Source of the DNA: Pseudomonas hydrolytica
Lineage (GTDB): Bacteria > Pseudomonadota > Gammaproteobacteria > Pseudomonadales > Pseudomonadaceae
Assembly: GCF_021495345.1 (NCBI RefSeq)
Contig: NZ_CP099397.1
Span: 248,001 to 312,000 of the forward strand
Direction of reading: 5' to 3'
DNA: 64,000 nt
Positions 42,969 through 51,259 of the stretch are shown piece by piece. Each line of letters begins with the position of its first letter. Position 1 is the stretch's first letter. The notes beneath the pieces are model-generated. The model was not told the origin of the DNA. It did no database searches and saw only the letters and a list, made by a program, of their open reading frames with translations. Made by a program: the position numbers and the translations under genes.

Positions 42969-44612
42969 CCCCCAATGCCATCAACTTAAGGAATTTTCCT
43001 ATAAATATCATATAATTAGCGCTAAATTCAGCGCATAGGAGAAACCCTTTTGGCCCCTCATTCCACACCGTTTGACACCGCCCAGCAAACCCTGGCTTGA
43101 AAATTGTACAAAAAATAACCAGCCAGCTCGATTGTCCCGACTTCATCGATACCCACCGCCAGCGCCCTCACGACTTTACCCGCCGACGCCAACTGACCTT
43201 CAAGAACCTCGTCCTGTTTTTGCTCAATCAGCCACGCACCGCCCTGCAAACCGAGCTCGATCAGTTCTATCGCGTGCTCAACCAGGCCTCGGCCGAGACC
43301 CAGGTGGTCACCGCGCAGGCCTTCGGCAAGGCGCGCGGCAAGCTCAAGCCCGAGGTCTTCGAGAGCCTCAACCAAACCCTTCAGCAACAGCTCGACAGCC
43401 TCGGGCTGCGCCAGACGTGGCGCGGGTTACGGGTACTCGCCGTGGACGGCTCGACCGTCCATTTGCCGCTGGAGTCGGTCATGACGCGCTTTTTCGGCTG
43501 CCATAGCGAGTTTCCCGTTGCCCGTCTGTCCATGCTCTACGACGTCGCCGACGGCCAGACGCTACACAGCCTGATCGTGCCATCCGCAGTCGGCGAGCGC
43601 GATTGCGCCCATCTGCACCTCGCGCATCTGCCCGCTGACAGCCTGACGTTGTTTGATCGCGGCTACCCCGGACACTGGCTGTTTGCGCTGCTCGAGCAGC
43701 ACCGGCGACATTTCCTGATGCGCCTGCCGTGTGGCTACAACGAGCAGGTCAAACAGTTTCTCCGCTCGGGGCAGACAGAAGACACGCAGTTCTTCTCTGC
43801 CAGTCATCCCGAGGCGCGCCTGTTCTGTACCGAGGCCGGCGTCGATCCCGCGGGCCGGGTCGAATTGCGCCTGATCCGGGTCGAGCTAGCCAGCGGTGAA
43901 AGCGAAGTGCTGCTGACCTCCCTGCTGGATCGACAGGCCTTCCCGGCCGAGGTGTTCGCGGATCTTTACCACCGCCGCTGGGGCATCGAAACGGACTACC
44001 GCCGCCTCAAGCAGACCCTCTGCCTCGACAACTTTAGCGGCCGTAGCGTGACGGCCGTGAAGCAGGACTTTCATGCCGGGCAACTGCTGAAAAACCTAGC
44101 GCTGCTGATGCAACATCTGCTGCAACCGGTCATCGAGCAGCGCCACAAAAGCCGCAAGCTGCGCTGGAAGGTCAACTTCACCCAAGGGGTGTCACGCCTC
44201 AAGAACACCCTGGTCGACCTGCTGGTACGCCCCGGTGTGCAGGGGCTGGCCAACGTGATGGAGTTGATGGCCAACAGCCTCAGCGCTGTGCGCCCGGGCC
44301 GCAGCTTCCCGCGCCAGCGTAAGCGCCTGGCCAGTCGCGGCTGCGAGGGCTACAAACCGACGCGCTAAGAACAAGCAGCACCCGAACTGCACCGCAAAAA
44401 AGCTGGCCAGACAGCGGCCGGCACGCGCTCGCCCGGAAAACGAGAAATCCCACCTGCCGAGGCGAACCGGCATCCATTAAGCTGGCGTCTGGGTCGCACA
44501 TGCGCTGAACTGGGGAGCAAAACCGGTGAAGGCACTGCTGCAACCGCGCGTCCAAGCCCCGGGTTTTCTTGCCCCGGTCAGGGCTGGGGGCTTAAGTTGA
44601 TGACATTGGGGG
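42969..44612 (+). mobile_element. Intact IS4-family insertion sequence
   Basis: About 1.64 kb bounded by 22-bp inverted repeats with one mismatch (42969-42990, CCCCCAATGCCATCAACTTA...; 44591-44612). It encodes a single DDE transposase. I found no clear target-site duplication. Confidence 0.9.
43097..44368 (+). CDS. IS4-family DDE transposase
   Basis: A 423-residue transposase with the IS4 catalytic triad: Asp117 (LAVDGSTVH), Asp187 (TLFDRGYPGHW) and Glu298 in the Y-R-E-K-like signature YHRRWGIETDYRRLK (291-305). The start is a TTG; no better start is visible. The frame is intact end to end, so the element may be mobile. It shares its last 140 residues with the remnant at 41070. Confidence 0.92.
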   Translation: MKIVQKITSQLDCPDFIDTHRQRPHDFTRRRQLTFKNLVLFLLNQPRTALQTELDQFYRVLNQASAETQVVTAQAFGKARGKLKPEVFESLNQTLQQQLDSLGLRQTWRGLRVLAVDGSTVHLPLESVMTRFFGCHSEFPVARLSMLYDVADGQTLHSLIVPSAVGERDCAHLHLAHLPADSLTLFDRGYPGHWLFALLEQHRRHFLMRLPCGYNEQVKQFLRSGQTEDTQFFSASHPEARLFCTEAGVDPAGRVELRLIRVELASGESEVLLTSLLDRQAFPAEVFADLYHRRWGIETDYRRLKQTLCLDNFSGRSVTAVKQDFHAGQLLKNLALLMQHLLQPVIEQRHKSRKLRWKVNFTQGVSRLKNTLVDLLVRPGVQGLANVMELMANSLSAVRPGRSFPRQRKRLASRGCEGYKPTR

Positions 44613-44791
44613 CTGGCTAGGTGTCAAAAAGCGCTGGGCCCCATTTCTTTTTTTGTGCCCTAGATAACCACCCTTAGATATCGCTAAGAGCTATAAACTG
44701 CAGGCAGTTAGATAAGGCCAAAGCTTTGCGGGACGGCACTTAGAGGCATTTTTGAACGCTTGCCACCAACCAAGATTCCTGTACCGCATTA

Positions 44792-44804
44792 CCCTCCGAA
44801 GGCA
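44792..44804. other. Right attachment core of island
   Basis: CCCTCCGAAGGCA, the second copy of the 13-bp core at 22710-22722. It begins the 3' half of the broken tRNA. Confidence 0.85.
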
Positions 44805-44838
44805 GGGGTCGTGGGTTCGAATCCCGCCGGATGCGCCA
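44792..44838 (+). pseudogene. 3' half of disrupted tRNA-Arg(CCG)
   Basis: Half anticodon loop, variable loop, T arm (GTGGG-TTCGAAT-CCCGC) and acceptor strand CGGATGC with GCCA. It lacks the D arm and 5' acceptor strand, which are at 22680-22722. Confidence 0.92.
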
Positions 44839-44845
44839 TTTTAGA

Positions 44846-44869
44846 AGCCCGCCACTGTGCGGGCTTTTT
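44846..44869 (+). terminator. Rho-independent terminator of the original tRNA gene
   Basis: Stem AGCCCGC/GCGGGCT with a six-base loop, followed by TTTTC. It is placed right after the 3' tRNA half, so the native transcript once ended here. Confidence 0.85.
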
Positions 44870-44947
44870 CGTTTCCATGCGCCCGTTACAGCTTACTCTG
44901 TGCCCTCTGAGCTTTTAGCATCGGAGCCCGGCAATGGAGGGAAACGC

Positions 44948-45133
44948 ATGGACATTCTGCCGCTGATCGCTATCGCATTCGTGGTGCTTTTCATCTATTC
45001 GTGGCAACGCTCAAGGTCCAAGTCACACGCGGGTAAAAGGAGAAGAGGCGGCCTGAGCGGGCAGGACTCCAACACCGACTTCGGCAACAGCGATTTCGGC
45101 GGCGGTGGTGATGGCGGTGGAGGCGGAGACTGA
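44948..45133 (+). CDS. Small membrane protein with Gly/Asp-rich tail
   Basis: A 61-residue protein. A GGAGGG ribosome site precedes the ATG at 44948. One N-terminal membrane helix (ILPLIAIAFVVLFIYSW) is followed by a basic linker (KSHAGKRRRGG) and a tail of glycine and aspartate (DFGGGGDGGGGGD). A longer frame from 44831 reads through the tRNA tail and is not credible. Family and function unknown. Confidence 0.65.
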   Translation: MDILPLIAIAFVVLFIYSWQRSRSKSHAGKRRRGGLSGQDSNTDFGNSDFGGGGDGGGGGD

Positions 45134-45228
45134 GCCGTAAAGTACAAGGCCCAGGCGCCGAACCCAAGCCTTGTGCATTGTCGACGCTCTCGCAGTTGCC
45201 CATCAGCACCGGGGCATTCGCAGGCAAG

Positions 45229-45504
45229 CTAGAGGTCCCTGGAAGGATCACCCTCGCGTTGATCCGTGCCAGACCTGCGACGCAGCCAGCGGCGAATATC
45301 ACCGATGATCATCACGACGGCACCAATGATGGTGAGCGCAACGAAGGCAAACACGAATTGGGCGAGCAGTTCCGTTGCGCTCGCGGCAAGACGCCGATTG
45401 CCATATTCGAAACTGGCCAGCGCCAGGTCGTGAAAACCCAGCGTCAGCAGTACGGGAAGAGCTGCCTTGAATACTCGCAGGCTTTTCAAAACGACAGGGC
45501 TCAT
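45229..45504 (-). CDS. Small inner-membrane protein
   Basis: A 91-residue protein with two hydrophobic segments (about 15-31 and 46-67: LLAQFVFAFVALTIIGAVVMII) and a charged C-terminus (RRWLRRRSGTDQREGD). Its start overlaps the lipoprotein stop by four bases, so the two form an operon. No family recognised. Confidence 0.65.
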   Translation of the reverse strand: MSPVVLKSLRVFKAALPVLLTLGFHDLALASFEYGNRRLAASATELLAQFVFAFVALTIIGAVVMIIGDIRRWLRRRSGTDQREGDPSRDL

Positions 45505-45800
45505 CGTGTTGCCTCGTAGATATCACGGGGCAGCATGACGGTATCGACGACGAAATCCACGGGCATCGAATAAACCGTCAACACCGGGCAGGCTATCGAG
45601 GCCCAGCACCAGAGGGTGGCAGGAAAGTAACCGCGATTGAGTTCATCGGAGCCGAACAGCAGGCCAAAGTTGTAGGCAGTGCCGGAATAGTAATCGGGCC
45701 CGTAAGAGCCGCCTGAGGAGCGTCCGAACAGAGTGCCGCAGCCAGACAGTGCGCTCACCAGAACGGCCAGCGCGAAGATTCGATAAATACGCTTGAGCAT
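45501..45800 (-). CDS. YceK/YidQ-family lipoprotein
   Basis: A 99-residue protein. A lipobox LSGCGTLFG follows a short hydrophobic signal (about 1-20 from MLKRIYRIFAL), so Cys is lipidated. The YceK-like core WASIACPVLTVYSMPVDFVVDTVMLPRDIY is present. AAGGA lies five bases before the chosen ATG. Role unknown; outer-membrane or periplasmic location expected. Confidence 0.82.
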   Translation of the reverse strand: MLKRIYRIFALAVLVSALSGCGTLFGRSSGGSYGPDYYSGTAYNFGLLFGSDELNRGYFPATLWCWASIACPVLTVYSMPVDFVVDTVMLPRDIYEATR

Positions 45801-45902
45801 GAAATCCTTTTCCATTCGAGGCCATCATGGCCGCGAGGCAGGGTACGCATCTGTATGCCAGGCCACAACCTCGACTATCTCCTCCAAGCCTGAAGACGCG
45901 GC

Positions 45903-47327
45903 TTAGATCACGCCCAGCGTCAGCGCCTTCAAGGTCGCCGCCGCGCGCGTCGAACACTGCAGCTTGCGGAATACGCTCTCGACATGGGTGCGCACCGTGC
46001 TCGGGCTGATGCCCAGGTCGCGCGCCACTTCCTTGTTGCTCGCCCCGCTGCTGATGCGCTGCAGAATCTGCGTCTCGCGCTCGCTGAGCAGGCCGTTGCC
46101 GGGCTTGCCGGCCAGCGGTGCCTGCTCGCCATGCGCGGCGCTGATCACCGCCTGGCAGGCGCGTGGGTCGAAGCGGCCCTGCTCGGCTTCATCCAGCAAT
46201 ACGCGGGCGGCCTGCTCATCGCTGAAGGCAGCGCGCCAGGGGCGTTCGCCACGCAGCGCCAGCCAGGCCAGCGCTGCGTTCAGCAGACGATGCTCGGCCT
46301 GCAGCGCCTCGCCACTCAACGAGCGGAAATAGCCGCTGCCATCCAGTCGTTCGTAGGCATGCGCGGCCAGTTGTCCGGCTTCGTTCAGGCCGCCGATCTG
46401 GCTGCAGGCGCGATGCGTCCAGTAGGGCACCAGGCGCACCGCTTCGAGATCACCGTCGAGCAGCGGGCCGGGCGTGCTCCAGATTCGATTGGGCACGGCC
46501 GCCCGGCCCAGGCCATGGATCAGCGCGGCCTTGGCCAGCAGTTCGATGCGCGCTTCGGGCAAGCCCCAGAGCCGAGCAGCGTCGCGCACCAGGCTCGCGG
46601 CCTGGCGTGAATAGCCGGCCAGCCAGGGCAGTTTGAGGTCGATCACATCGCCCACCAGGGTCAGGGAAACCTCCGGCCCGGCGGCAGACTGCGCGCCCTC
46701 GGGTATGCGCAGCGCTTGCAGCCAATCCGCTGCATGGCGGCTGAGCAGGTCGGCAAGAGCAGCGGGATAACGACGATCACCCTGCGCGCCGATCCACTCC
46801 AGCGCCGCATCCAGGCCGTGGGCCCGCGAGAGGATTTCCAGATCGCCCGCCAATACGACCTGATACACCACCGGCGGGACATCGGGGTGGCGCAGGCCCA
46901 GCGGGCGGCCGCTGCCGTCGAAGCACTCGAAGATATGGCGCAGACCTCGCTCGACCTCCACGCCCAGCGCCAGGGTGCGGGCGATATCGCCGGCGACCTC
47001 GCAATGCACCTGGGCCAGCGGCGTGGTGCGCAGCATGGCGCGCTGGCCAGCGGCATCCAGGGTTTGCGCCAGCATGGCGCGGCGGCCGCCGACGTCGTCG
47101 CCGAGCAGACGCATGAAGCCATCGGCGTTGGCGGTACAGCCGGACCAGCGCAGCAGCGCCACCTGCCGGGCCGCATCGATTTGCGCCTGATCACCGCCAC
47201 CGGCCTGCGCCAGCCATTGCGCCAGGCGCGCGGTACGCCGCGACTGATCGATGGGCTGCCCCATGCTCAGATCGCCGACCATGGCCAGTGCCAGCATGAC
47301 GTCTTCCAGCGCGACGGCGTCATTCAC
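45903..47327 (-). CDS. HD-GYP-like/LuxR-type regulator
   Basis: A 474-residue protein. About residues 1-400 hold degenerate HD-GYP features: LIHGLGRAAVPNRIW where LLHDIGK is usual, and HAYERLDGSGYFRSLSGEAL where HD-GYP has its DGSGYP motif. A LuxR helix-turn-helix ends the protein (LSERETQILQRISSGASNKE, then SPSTVRTHVESVF). Loss of the HD-dyad aspartate predicts a sensor, not an active phosphodiesterase. It diverges from the secreted hydrolase gene. Confidence 0.82.
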   Translation of the reverse strand: MNDAVALEDVMLALAMVGDLSMGQPIDQSRRTARLAQWLAQAGGGDQAQIDAARQVALLRWSGCTANADGFMRLLGDDVGGRRAMLAQTLDAAGQRAMLRTTPLAQVHCEVAGDIARTLALGVEVERGLRHIFECFDGSGRPLGLRHPDVPPVVYQVVLAGDLEILSRAHGLDAALEWIGAQGDRRYPAALADLLSRHAADWLQALRIPEGAQSAAGPEVSLTLVGDVIDLKLPWLAGYSRQAASLVRDAARLWGLPEARIELLAKAALIHGLGRAAVPNRIWSTPGPLLDGDLEAVRLVPYWTHRACSQIGGLNEAGQLAAHAYERLDGSGYFRSLSGEALQAEHRLLNAALAWLALRGERPWRAAFSDEQAARVLLDEAEQGRFDPRACQAVISAAHGEQAPLAGKPGNGLLSERETQILQRISSGASNKEVARDLGISPSTVRTHVESVFRKLQCSTRAAATLKALTLGVI

Positions 47328-47427
47328 CTTGCAGCTCTCCTTTTTTGCAGGCCTCGGATAAACGACCGATACCGGGACACCGGCGCATTATCGACACTGA
47401 ACTCCCCCAAGCACAGGAGATTCAATC

Positions 47428-48201
47428 ATGTTCAAAGCCAAGCCGCTGCTCCTCGCCCTGGCCATCGCCAGCCCCTTCTTCGCCCTGAGCGCCCAGGCCG
47501 CCGACGCCAAGCCCTCGGTAGTGATCGTCCACGGCGCCTTCGCCGACGGCTCCGACTGGGCCAAGGTCGTGCCGCTGCTGCAGGATAAGGGCATCAAGGT
47601 TACCGTGGTGCAGAACCCGCTGACCTCGCTGGCCGATGACGTGGCCGCCACCCAGCGCGTGCTGAACAACCAGGACGGCAACGTGGTGCTGGTCGGCCAC
47701 TCCTGGGGCGGCACGGTGATCAGCCAGGCCGGTACCGACGACAAGGTGCGCAGCCTGGTCTATGTCGCGGCCTTCGCGCCGAATGCGGGCCAATCCACCG
47801 GCGAGCTCTACGGCGGCTATCCCACCGCGCCGGGCTCGAGCCAGATTGCGGCGGACAAGAACGGCTTTCTCTACCTGACGCCGCAGGGCATGGCCGCCGA
47901 CTTCGCTCAGGATCTGCCTGCCAAGCAGACGGCGATCATGACCGCCACGCAGGGTCCGATCCGCGCTGCCGCCTTCGATGACCGCACCAGCGTCGCGGCC
48001 TGGAAGCAGAAGCCGTCCTGGTACATCGTTGCGAGCGACGACCGCATGATCGTGCCGGAAATGCAGCGCGACTTCGCCAAGAAGATCGGCGCGCAAACCA
48101 CCGAGGTCGCCGCCAGCCATGTGCCGCAGCAGTCGCGCCCGGGCGATGTGGCCAAGGTGATCATCCAGGCGGTGGAGAAAACCCAGGCCGCTGCCAAATA
48201 A
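47428..48201 (+). CDS. Secreted alpha/beta hydrolase
   Basis: A 257-residue protein with a signal peptide (about 1-24, ending LSAQA-AD). The hydrolase fold has the oxyanion HGAFADGSDW, the nucleophile elbow VGHSWGG, and the late histidine in ASHVPQQS. It is closest in style to the esterase-like pyrethroid/salicylate-ester group found in periplasms. Substrate unknown. A divergent HD-LuxR gene upstream is a possible regulator. Confidence 0.88.
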   Translation: MFKAKPLLLALAIASPFFALSAQAADAKPSVVIVHGAFADGSDWAKVVPLLQDKGIKVTVVQNPLTSLADDVAATQRVLNNQDGNVVLVGHSWGGTVISQAGTDDKVRSLVYVAAFAPNAGQSTGELYGGYPTAPGSSQIAADKNGFLYLTPQGMAADFAQDLPAKQTAIMTATQGPIRAAAFDDRTSVAAWKQKPSWYIVASDDRMIVPEMQRDFAKKIGAQTTEVAASHVPQQSRPGDVAKVIIQAVEKTQAAAK

Positions 48202-48222
48202 GGATGCCGCCACCTGAATGGA

Positions 48223-48253
48223 CAATGCCGCACCCAAGGGTGCGGCATTGTTC
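48223..48253. terminator. Strong bidirectional-type terminator hairpin
   Basis: A 13-bp perfect stem (CAATGCCGCACCC and its complement) with an AA loop, followed by TTC. It lies between the convergent hydrolase and dehydrogenase genes. Confidence 0.8.
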
Positions 48254-48268
48254 GTTGCAGCGCTGCGA

Positions 48269-49852
48269 TCAGCTCAGTGCATCGCGAGTATGCACGCCGT
48301 CGACCAGACGCTGAATGCCCAGCGGGTTGGCGTTCTGCAGCGCCTCCGGCAGTACCTCGTCCGGGTAGTTCTGGTAGCACACCGGACGCAGGAAGCGCTG
48401 GATCGCCAGGGTGCCGACCGAGGTGCCGCGAGCGTCGGACGTTGCCGGATACGGGCCGCCATGGACCATGGAATCGCAGACTTCCACGCCGGTCGGGTAA
48501 CCGTTGAGCAGTACGCGGCCGGCTTTGACTTCCAGCAGCGGCAGCAGGTCGCGGAAGGCAGCGAGGTCATCAGGCTCGGCGATCAGGGTCGCGGTCAGCT
48601 GGCCGTGCATGCTCTGCAGGGCACGGGTCAGCTCGGCGCCGTCGGCGACTTCGACGACGACGGTGGTCGGGCCGAAGACTTCTTCCTGCAGCAGGTGGTC
48701 GCCCTCGAGCAGCATGCTCACGTCGGCCTTGAACAGCTGCGGCTGTGCCTGGTTGCTGGTCTGCTCGTTGCCTGCCAGACGGCTGACCTTGGCATGGCTG
48801 CTCAACTGCGCCACACCGTTGGCGTAGCTGCGCAGCGTACCGGCGTTGAGCATGGTCTGCGCCGGCTGGCTGGCGATGGCATCGCCAAGCCCTGCGACGA
48901 ATTCGCTGAACTCGGCGCTACGAATACCGATGACCAAACCAGGATTGGTACAGAACTGGCCGCAGCCCAGCACCACGGAACCGGCCAGCTCCTTGGCCAC
49001 GGTGGCGCCACGCGCCTTCAGGGCGCCCGGCAGGACGATCACCGGGTTGACGCTGGACATCTCGGCGAACACCGGGATCGGCTGCGGACGGGCAGCGGCC
49101 ATGTCGCACAGGGCACGACCGCCTTTCAGCGAACCGGTGAAACCGACGGCCTGGATGGCCGGGTGCTTGACCAGAAGCTCGCCGACACCGCCGCCAAAGA
49201 TCATGTTGAACACGCCCTTGGGCATGCCGGTTTTCTCGGCGGCGCGGATCACCGCATCGGCTACGCACTCGGCGGTGGCCATATGGCCGCTGTGCGCCTT
49301 GAACACCACCGGACAACCGGCGGCCAGGGCCGACGCGGTGTCACCACCGGCAGTGGAGAAGGCCAGCGGGAAGTTGCTGGCACCGAACACGGCAACCGGG
49401 CCGACACCGATCTGGTACTGACGGATATCCGGGCGCGGCAGTGGCTGACGATCCGGCAGGGCGCGGTCGATGCGCGCGCCGTAGAAGTCGCCACGACGCA
49501 GCACCTTGGCGAACAGGCGCATCTGACCACTTGTACGACCACGTTCGCCCTGGATGCGGGCAGCCGGCAGTGCGGTCTCGCGGGTGACCAGGGCGACGAA
49601 GTCGTCACCCAGGGCGTCGAGCTCATCGGCGATGGCATCGAGAAATTCGGCGCGACGCTCGGCCGACAGGTTGCGGTAGAGCGGGTAAGCGGCGGCGGCG
49701 GCCTGGGCGGCAGCGTCGACCTCCACCGGCGTGGCCTGGGTGAAGGCGTAGGGCAGCGCTTCACCGCTGCTGGCATCGCTGCTCTCGAGCAGGGTGGTGC
49801 CAGCGGCGCGGCGCTCACCACCGATGTAGTTGTGGCCAGTCAGACTCAGCAT
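48269..49852 (-). CDS. Ketoglutarate-semialdehyde-type aldehyde dehydrogenase
   Basis: A 527-residue NADP-type aldehyde dehydrogenase of the 2,5-dioxovalerate (alpha-ketoglutaric semialdehyde) group. Signs are the longer length, VFGASNFPLAFSTAGGDTASALAAGCPVVFKAHSGH in place of PWNFP, the catalytic cysteine in GCGQFCTNPGLV, and the SMVHGGPYPATSD C-terminal motif. It would act at the end of glucarate, arabinose or hydroxyproline degradation. No other gene of those pathways is adjacent. Confidence 0.88.
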   Translation of the reverse strand: MLSLTGHNYIGGERRAAGTTLLESSDASSGEALPYAFTQATPVEVDAAAQAAAAAYPLYRNLSAERRAEFLDAIADELDALGDDFVALVTRETALPAARIQGERGRTSGQMRLFAKVLRRGDFYGARIDRALPDRQPLPRPDIRQYQIGVGPVAVFGASNFPLAFSTAGGDTASALAAGCPVVFKAHSGHMATAECVADAVIRAAEKTGMPKGVFNMIFGGGVGELLVKHPAIQAVGFTGSLKGGRALCDMAAARPQPIPVFAEMSSVNPVIVLPGALKARGATVAKELAGSVVLGCGQFCTNPGLVIGIRSAEFSEFVAGLGDAIASQPAQTMLNAGTLRSYANGVAQLSSHAKVSRLAGNEQTSNQAQPQLFKADVSMLLEGDHLLQEEVFGPTTVVVEVADGAELTRALQSMHGQLTATLIAEPDDLAAFRDLLPLLEVKAGRVLLNGYPTGVEVCDSMVHGGPYPATSDARGTSVGTLAIQRFLRPVCYQNYPDEVLPEALQNANPLGIQRLVDGVHTRDALS

Positions 49853-49943
49853 TGCGTTCTCCTGTCAGTTGGGGCGAGGACATTGCCCCGGGACGATCAA
49901 TGAGCCCTCAGCGCGGTCGCCGAGGTTTCGCAACCGCCTGCGC

Positions 49944-49972
49944 AGTTGTAGGACGTATGATAAGTGACAACT
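49944..49972. promoter_or_regulatory. Inverted repeat upstream of dehydrogenase
   Basis: AGTTGT and ACAACT arms lie 17 bases apart, about 92 bp before the dehydrogenase start. It could be a regulator site, but arms are short and the 247-bp gap holds no other clear signal. Confidence 0.35.
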
Positions 49973-50099
49973 GACTCTTTTGTCCCGCATCCGGCATGAA
50001 AGGATTTCACGCAGCGCTCTAGCTGCTGAAGCAGAGAGGGATAGCCTGGTGCAGGCCGGCTGCGCCCGACTCGAATCGTCGCCAGGCGCAGCGCCGCTG

Positions 50100-50705
50100 T
50101 CAGACCGGGGCGCTGGCCTGCATCGAGGGGCGCTGGGCAAACGCCTGCTGGAAGGCTGCCAGGCGGGGATGCGCAGCGCGCCAGTCGAGATCGGCAAAAC
50201 GGAAATCCAGATAACCCAAGGCGCAGGCCACGCCGATCTGCGCCATGTCCATGGGCCCCTGCAACCGCTCGGTCTGGCGTTCCAGCTCCGCCAGGGCGCG
50301 CTTGACCTTGCCCAGCTGGCCATCGAGCCAGGCCGGGGATTGCTGCTCGGGTTGGCGCGCAGCTTTTTCGTAGCGCGCCAGCACGGCGGCATCCATCAGC
50401 CCGTCGGCCAACGCCACCAGGCGTAGCACCGCCCAGCGCGTGTCGTCCTGCGGCAGCAGGCGCGGGCCGTCGTGCAAGGTGTCGAGGTACTCGCAGATCA
50501 CCCGGCTGTCGTACAACGCCTCACCGTCATCGGTGAGCAGTACCGGAATCTTGCCCAGCGGATTGCGCGCGTTGACCTGCTCGTTGAGAGTGATCGGCAG
50601 CACCATGGTGTCGAGCAGCTCGATGCGTGCCAGCAGACCGGTTTCATGGGCGAGTACCCGGACCTTGCGGGCGAAGGGTGAGGCAGCGGCGTAGATCAGT
50701 TGCAT
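50100..50705 (-). CDS. Glutathione S-transferase family protein
   Basis: A 201-residue protein with a thioredoxin-like N-terminal domain (AASPFARKVRVLAHETGL, the NPLGKIPVLL cis-proline loop, and the YDSRVICEYL glutathione site) and an all-helical C-terminal domain. The ATG at 50705 has AGGA eight bases upstream; the ATG two codons earlier is too close to it. Substrate unknown. It diverges from the MarR gene. Confidence 0.9.
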   Translation of the reverse strand: MQLIYAAASPFARKVRVLAHETGLLARIELLDTMVLPITLNEQVNARNPLGKIPVLLTDDGEALYDSRVICEYLDTLHDGPRLLPQDDTRWAVLRLVALADGLMDAAVLARYEKAARQPEQQSPAWLDGQLGKVKRALAELERQTERLQGPMDMAQIGVACALGYLDFRFADLDWRAAHPRLAAFQQAFAQRPSMQASAPV

Positions 50706-50785
50706 GCGCATGTTCCTGTGGCGTGTTGTGAGAGGGCCGGCCGAAGCCTTAGGCTTGTGGGCACCTCAACCGGCGTGAATGTCCC

Positions 50786-51253
50786 ATGGTCATCGAGAAA
50801 AAGATCAACACGGCGTCCGTGACGCTGAAGTCGCTGGATCCGCTCGACCATAGCCTCGAGTTGCTGCATTTCGGTTTCCGCGGGCTGACGGTGGAGGCCG
50901 ACCGCTTTCTCGAGGCGCGTGGGCTGTCCCGTGTCCACCACCGCATTCTGTATGTGATCGCCCGTGCCGATGCAATCAGCATCGGCGAACTGGCCACCAC
51001 CCTGGGCGTCAGCAACCAGGCGCTACATCGCCCGCTGTCGCACCTGTTCGAACAGGCGCTGGTGCAGTACAGCCGCGACCCAGGCCGGCATCGCTTCAAG
51101 CTGCTGGCGCTGAGCGAGGCGGGCACGGCGCTGGAAGCCGAGGCCACCGAACTGGAGCGGCAAACCCTACGTGACGCCTTCGCCACCACCGACGCCGAGG
51201 GCCAGGAGGCCTGGCGTCGGGTGATGCGGGCACTGGCCGAGCAGCTCAACTGA
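50786..51253 (+). CDS. MarR-family transcriptional regulator
   Basis: A 155-residue winged-helix regulator with the MarR pattern: VHHRILYVIARADAISIGEL, TTLGVSNQALHRPLSHLFEQ as recognition helix, and the RDPGRHRFKLLALSEAG wing. It likely controls itself and a neighbour. The divergent GST gene is the natural candidate. A ligand is not predicted. Confidence 0.9.
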   Translation: MVIEKKINTASVTLKSLDPLDHSLELLHFGFRGLTVEADRFLEARGLSRVHHRILYVIARADAISIGELATTLGVSNQALHRPLSHLFEQALVQYSRDPGRHRFKLLALSEAGTALEAEATELERQTLRDAFATTDAEGQEAWRRVMRALAEQLN

Positions 51254-51259
51254 GCCGAC

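Larger units (their letters stand above)
22710..44804. mobile_element. 22-kb genomic island in tRNA-Arg(CCG)
   Basis: A 13-bp direct repeat marks both ends, and each end abuts one half of the same tRNA gene. Inside are a replacement tRNA, cargo genes of lower and mixed GC, a three-gene recombinase module (36120-40356), and IS copies. No conjugation or phage structural genes were seen, so it is an integrative island that depends on other means for transfer. Confidence 0.88.

Noticed and set aside
42969..44612. The two IS copies as a functional composite transposon with czcD.
   Set aside because: The left copy lacks its left end and most of the transposase, and I found no target duplication around the pair.
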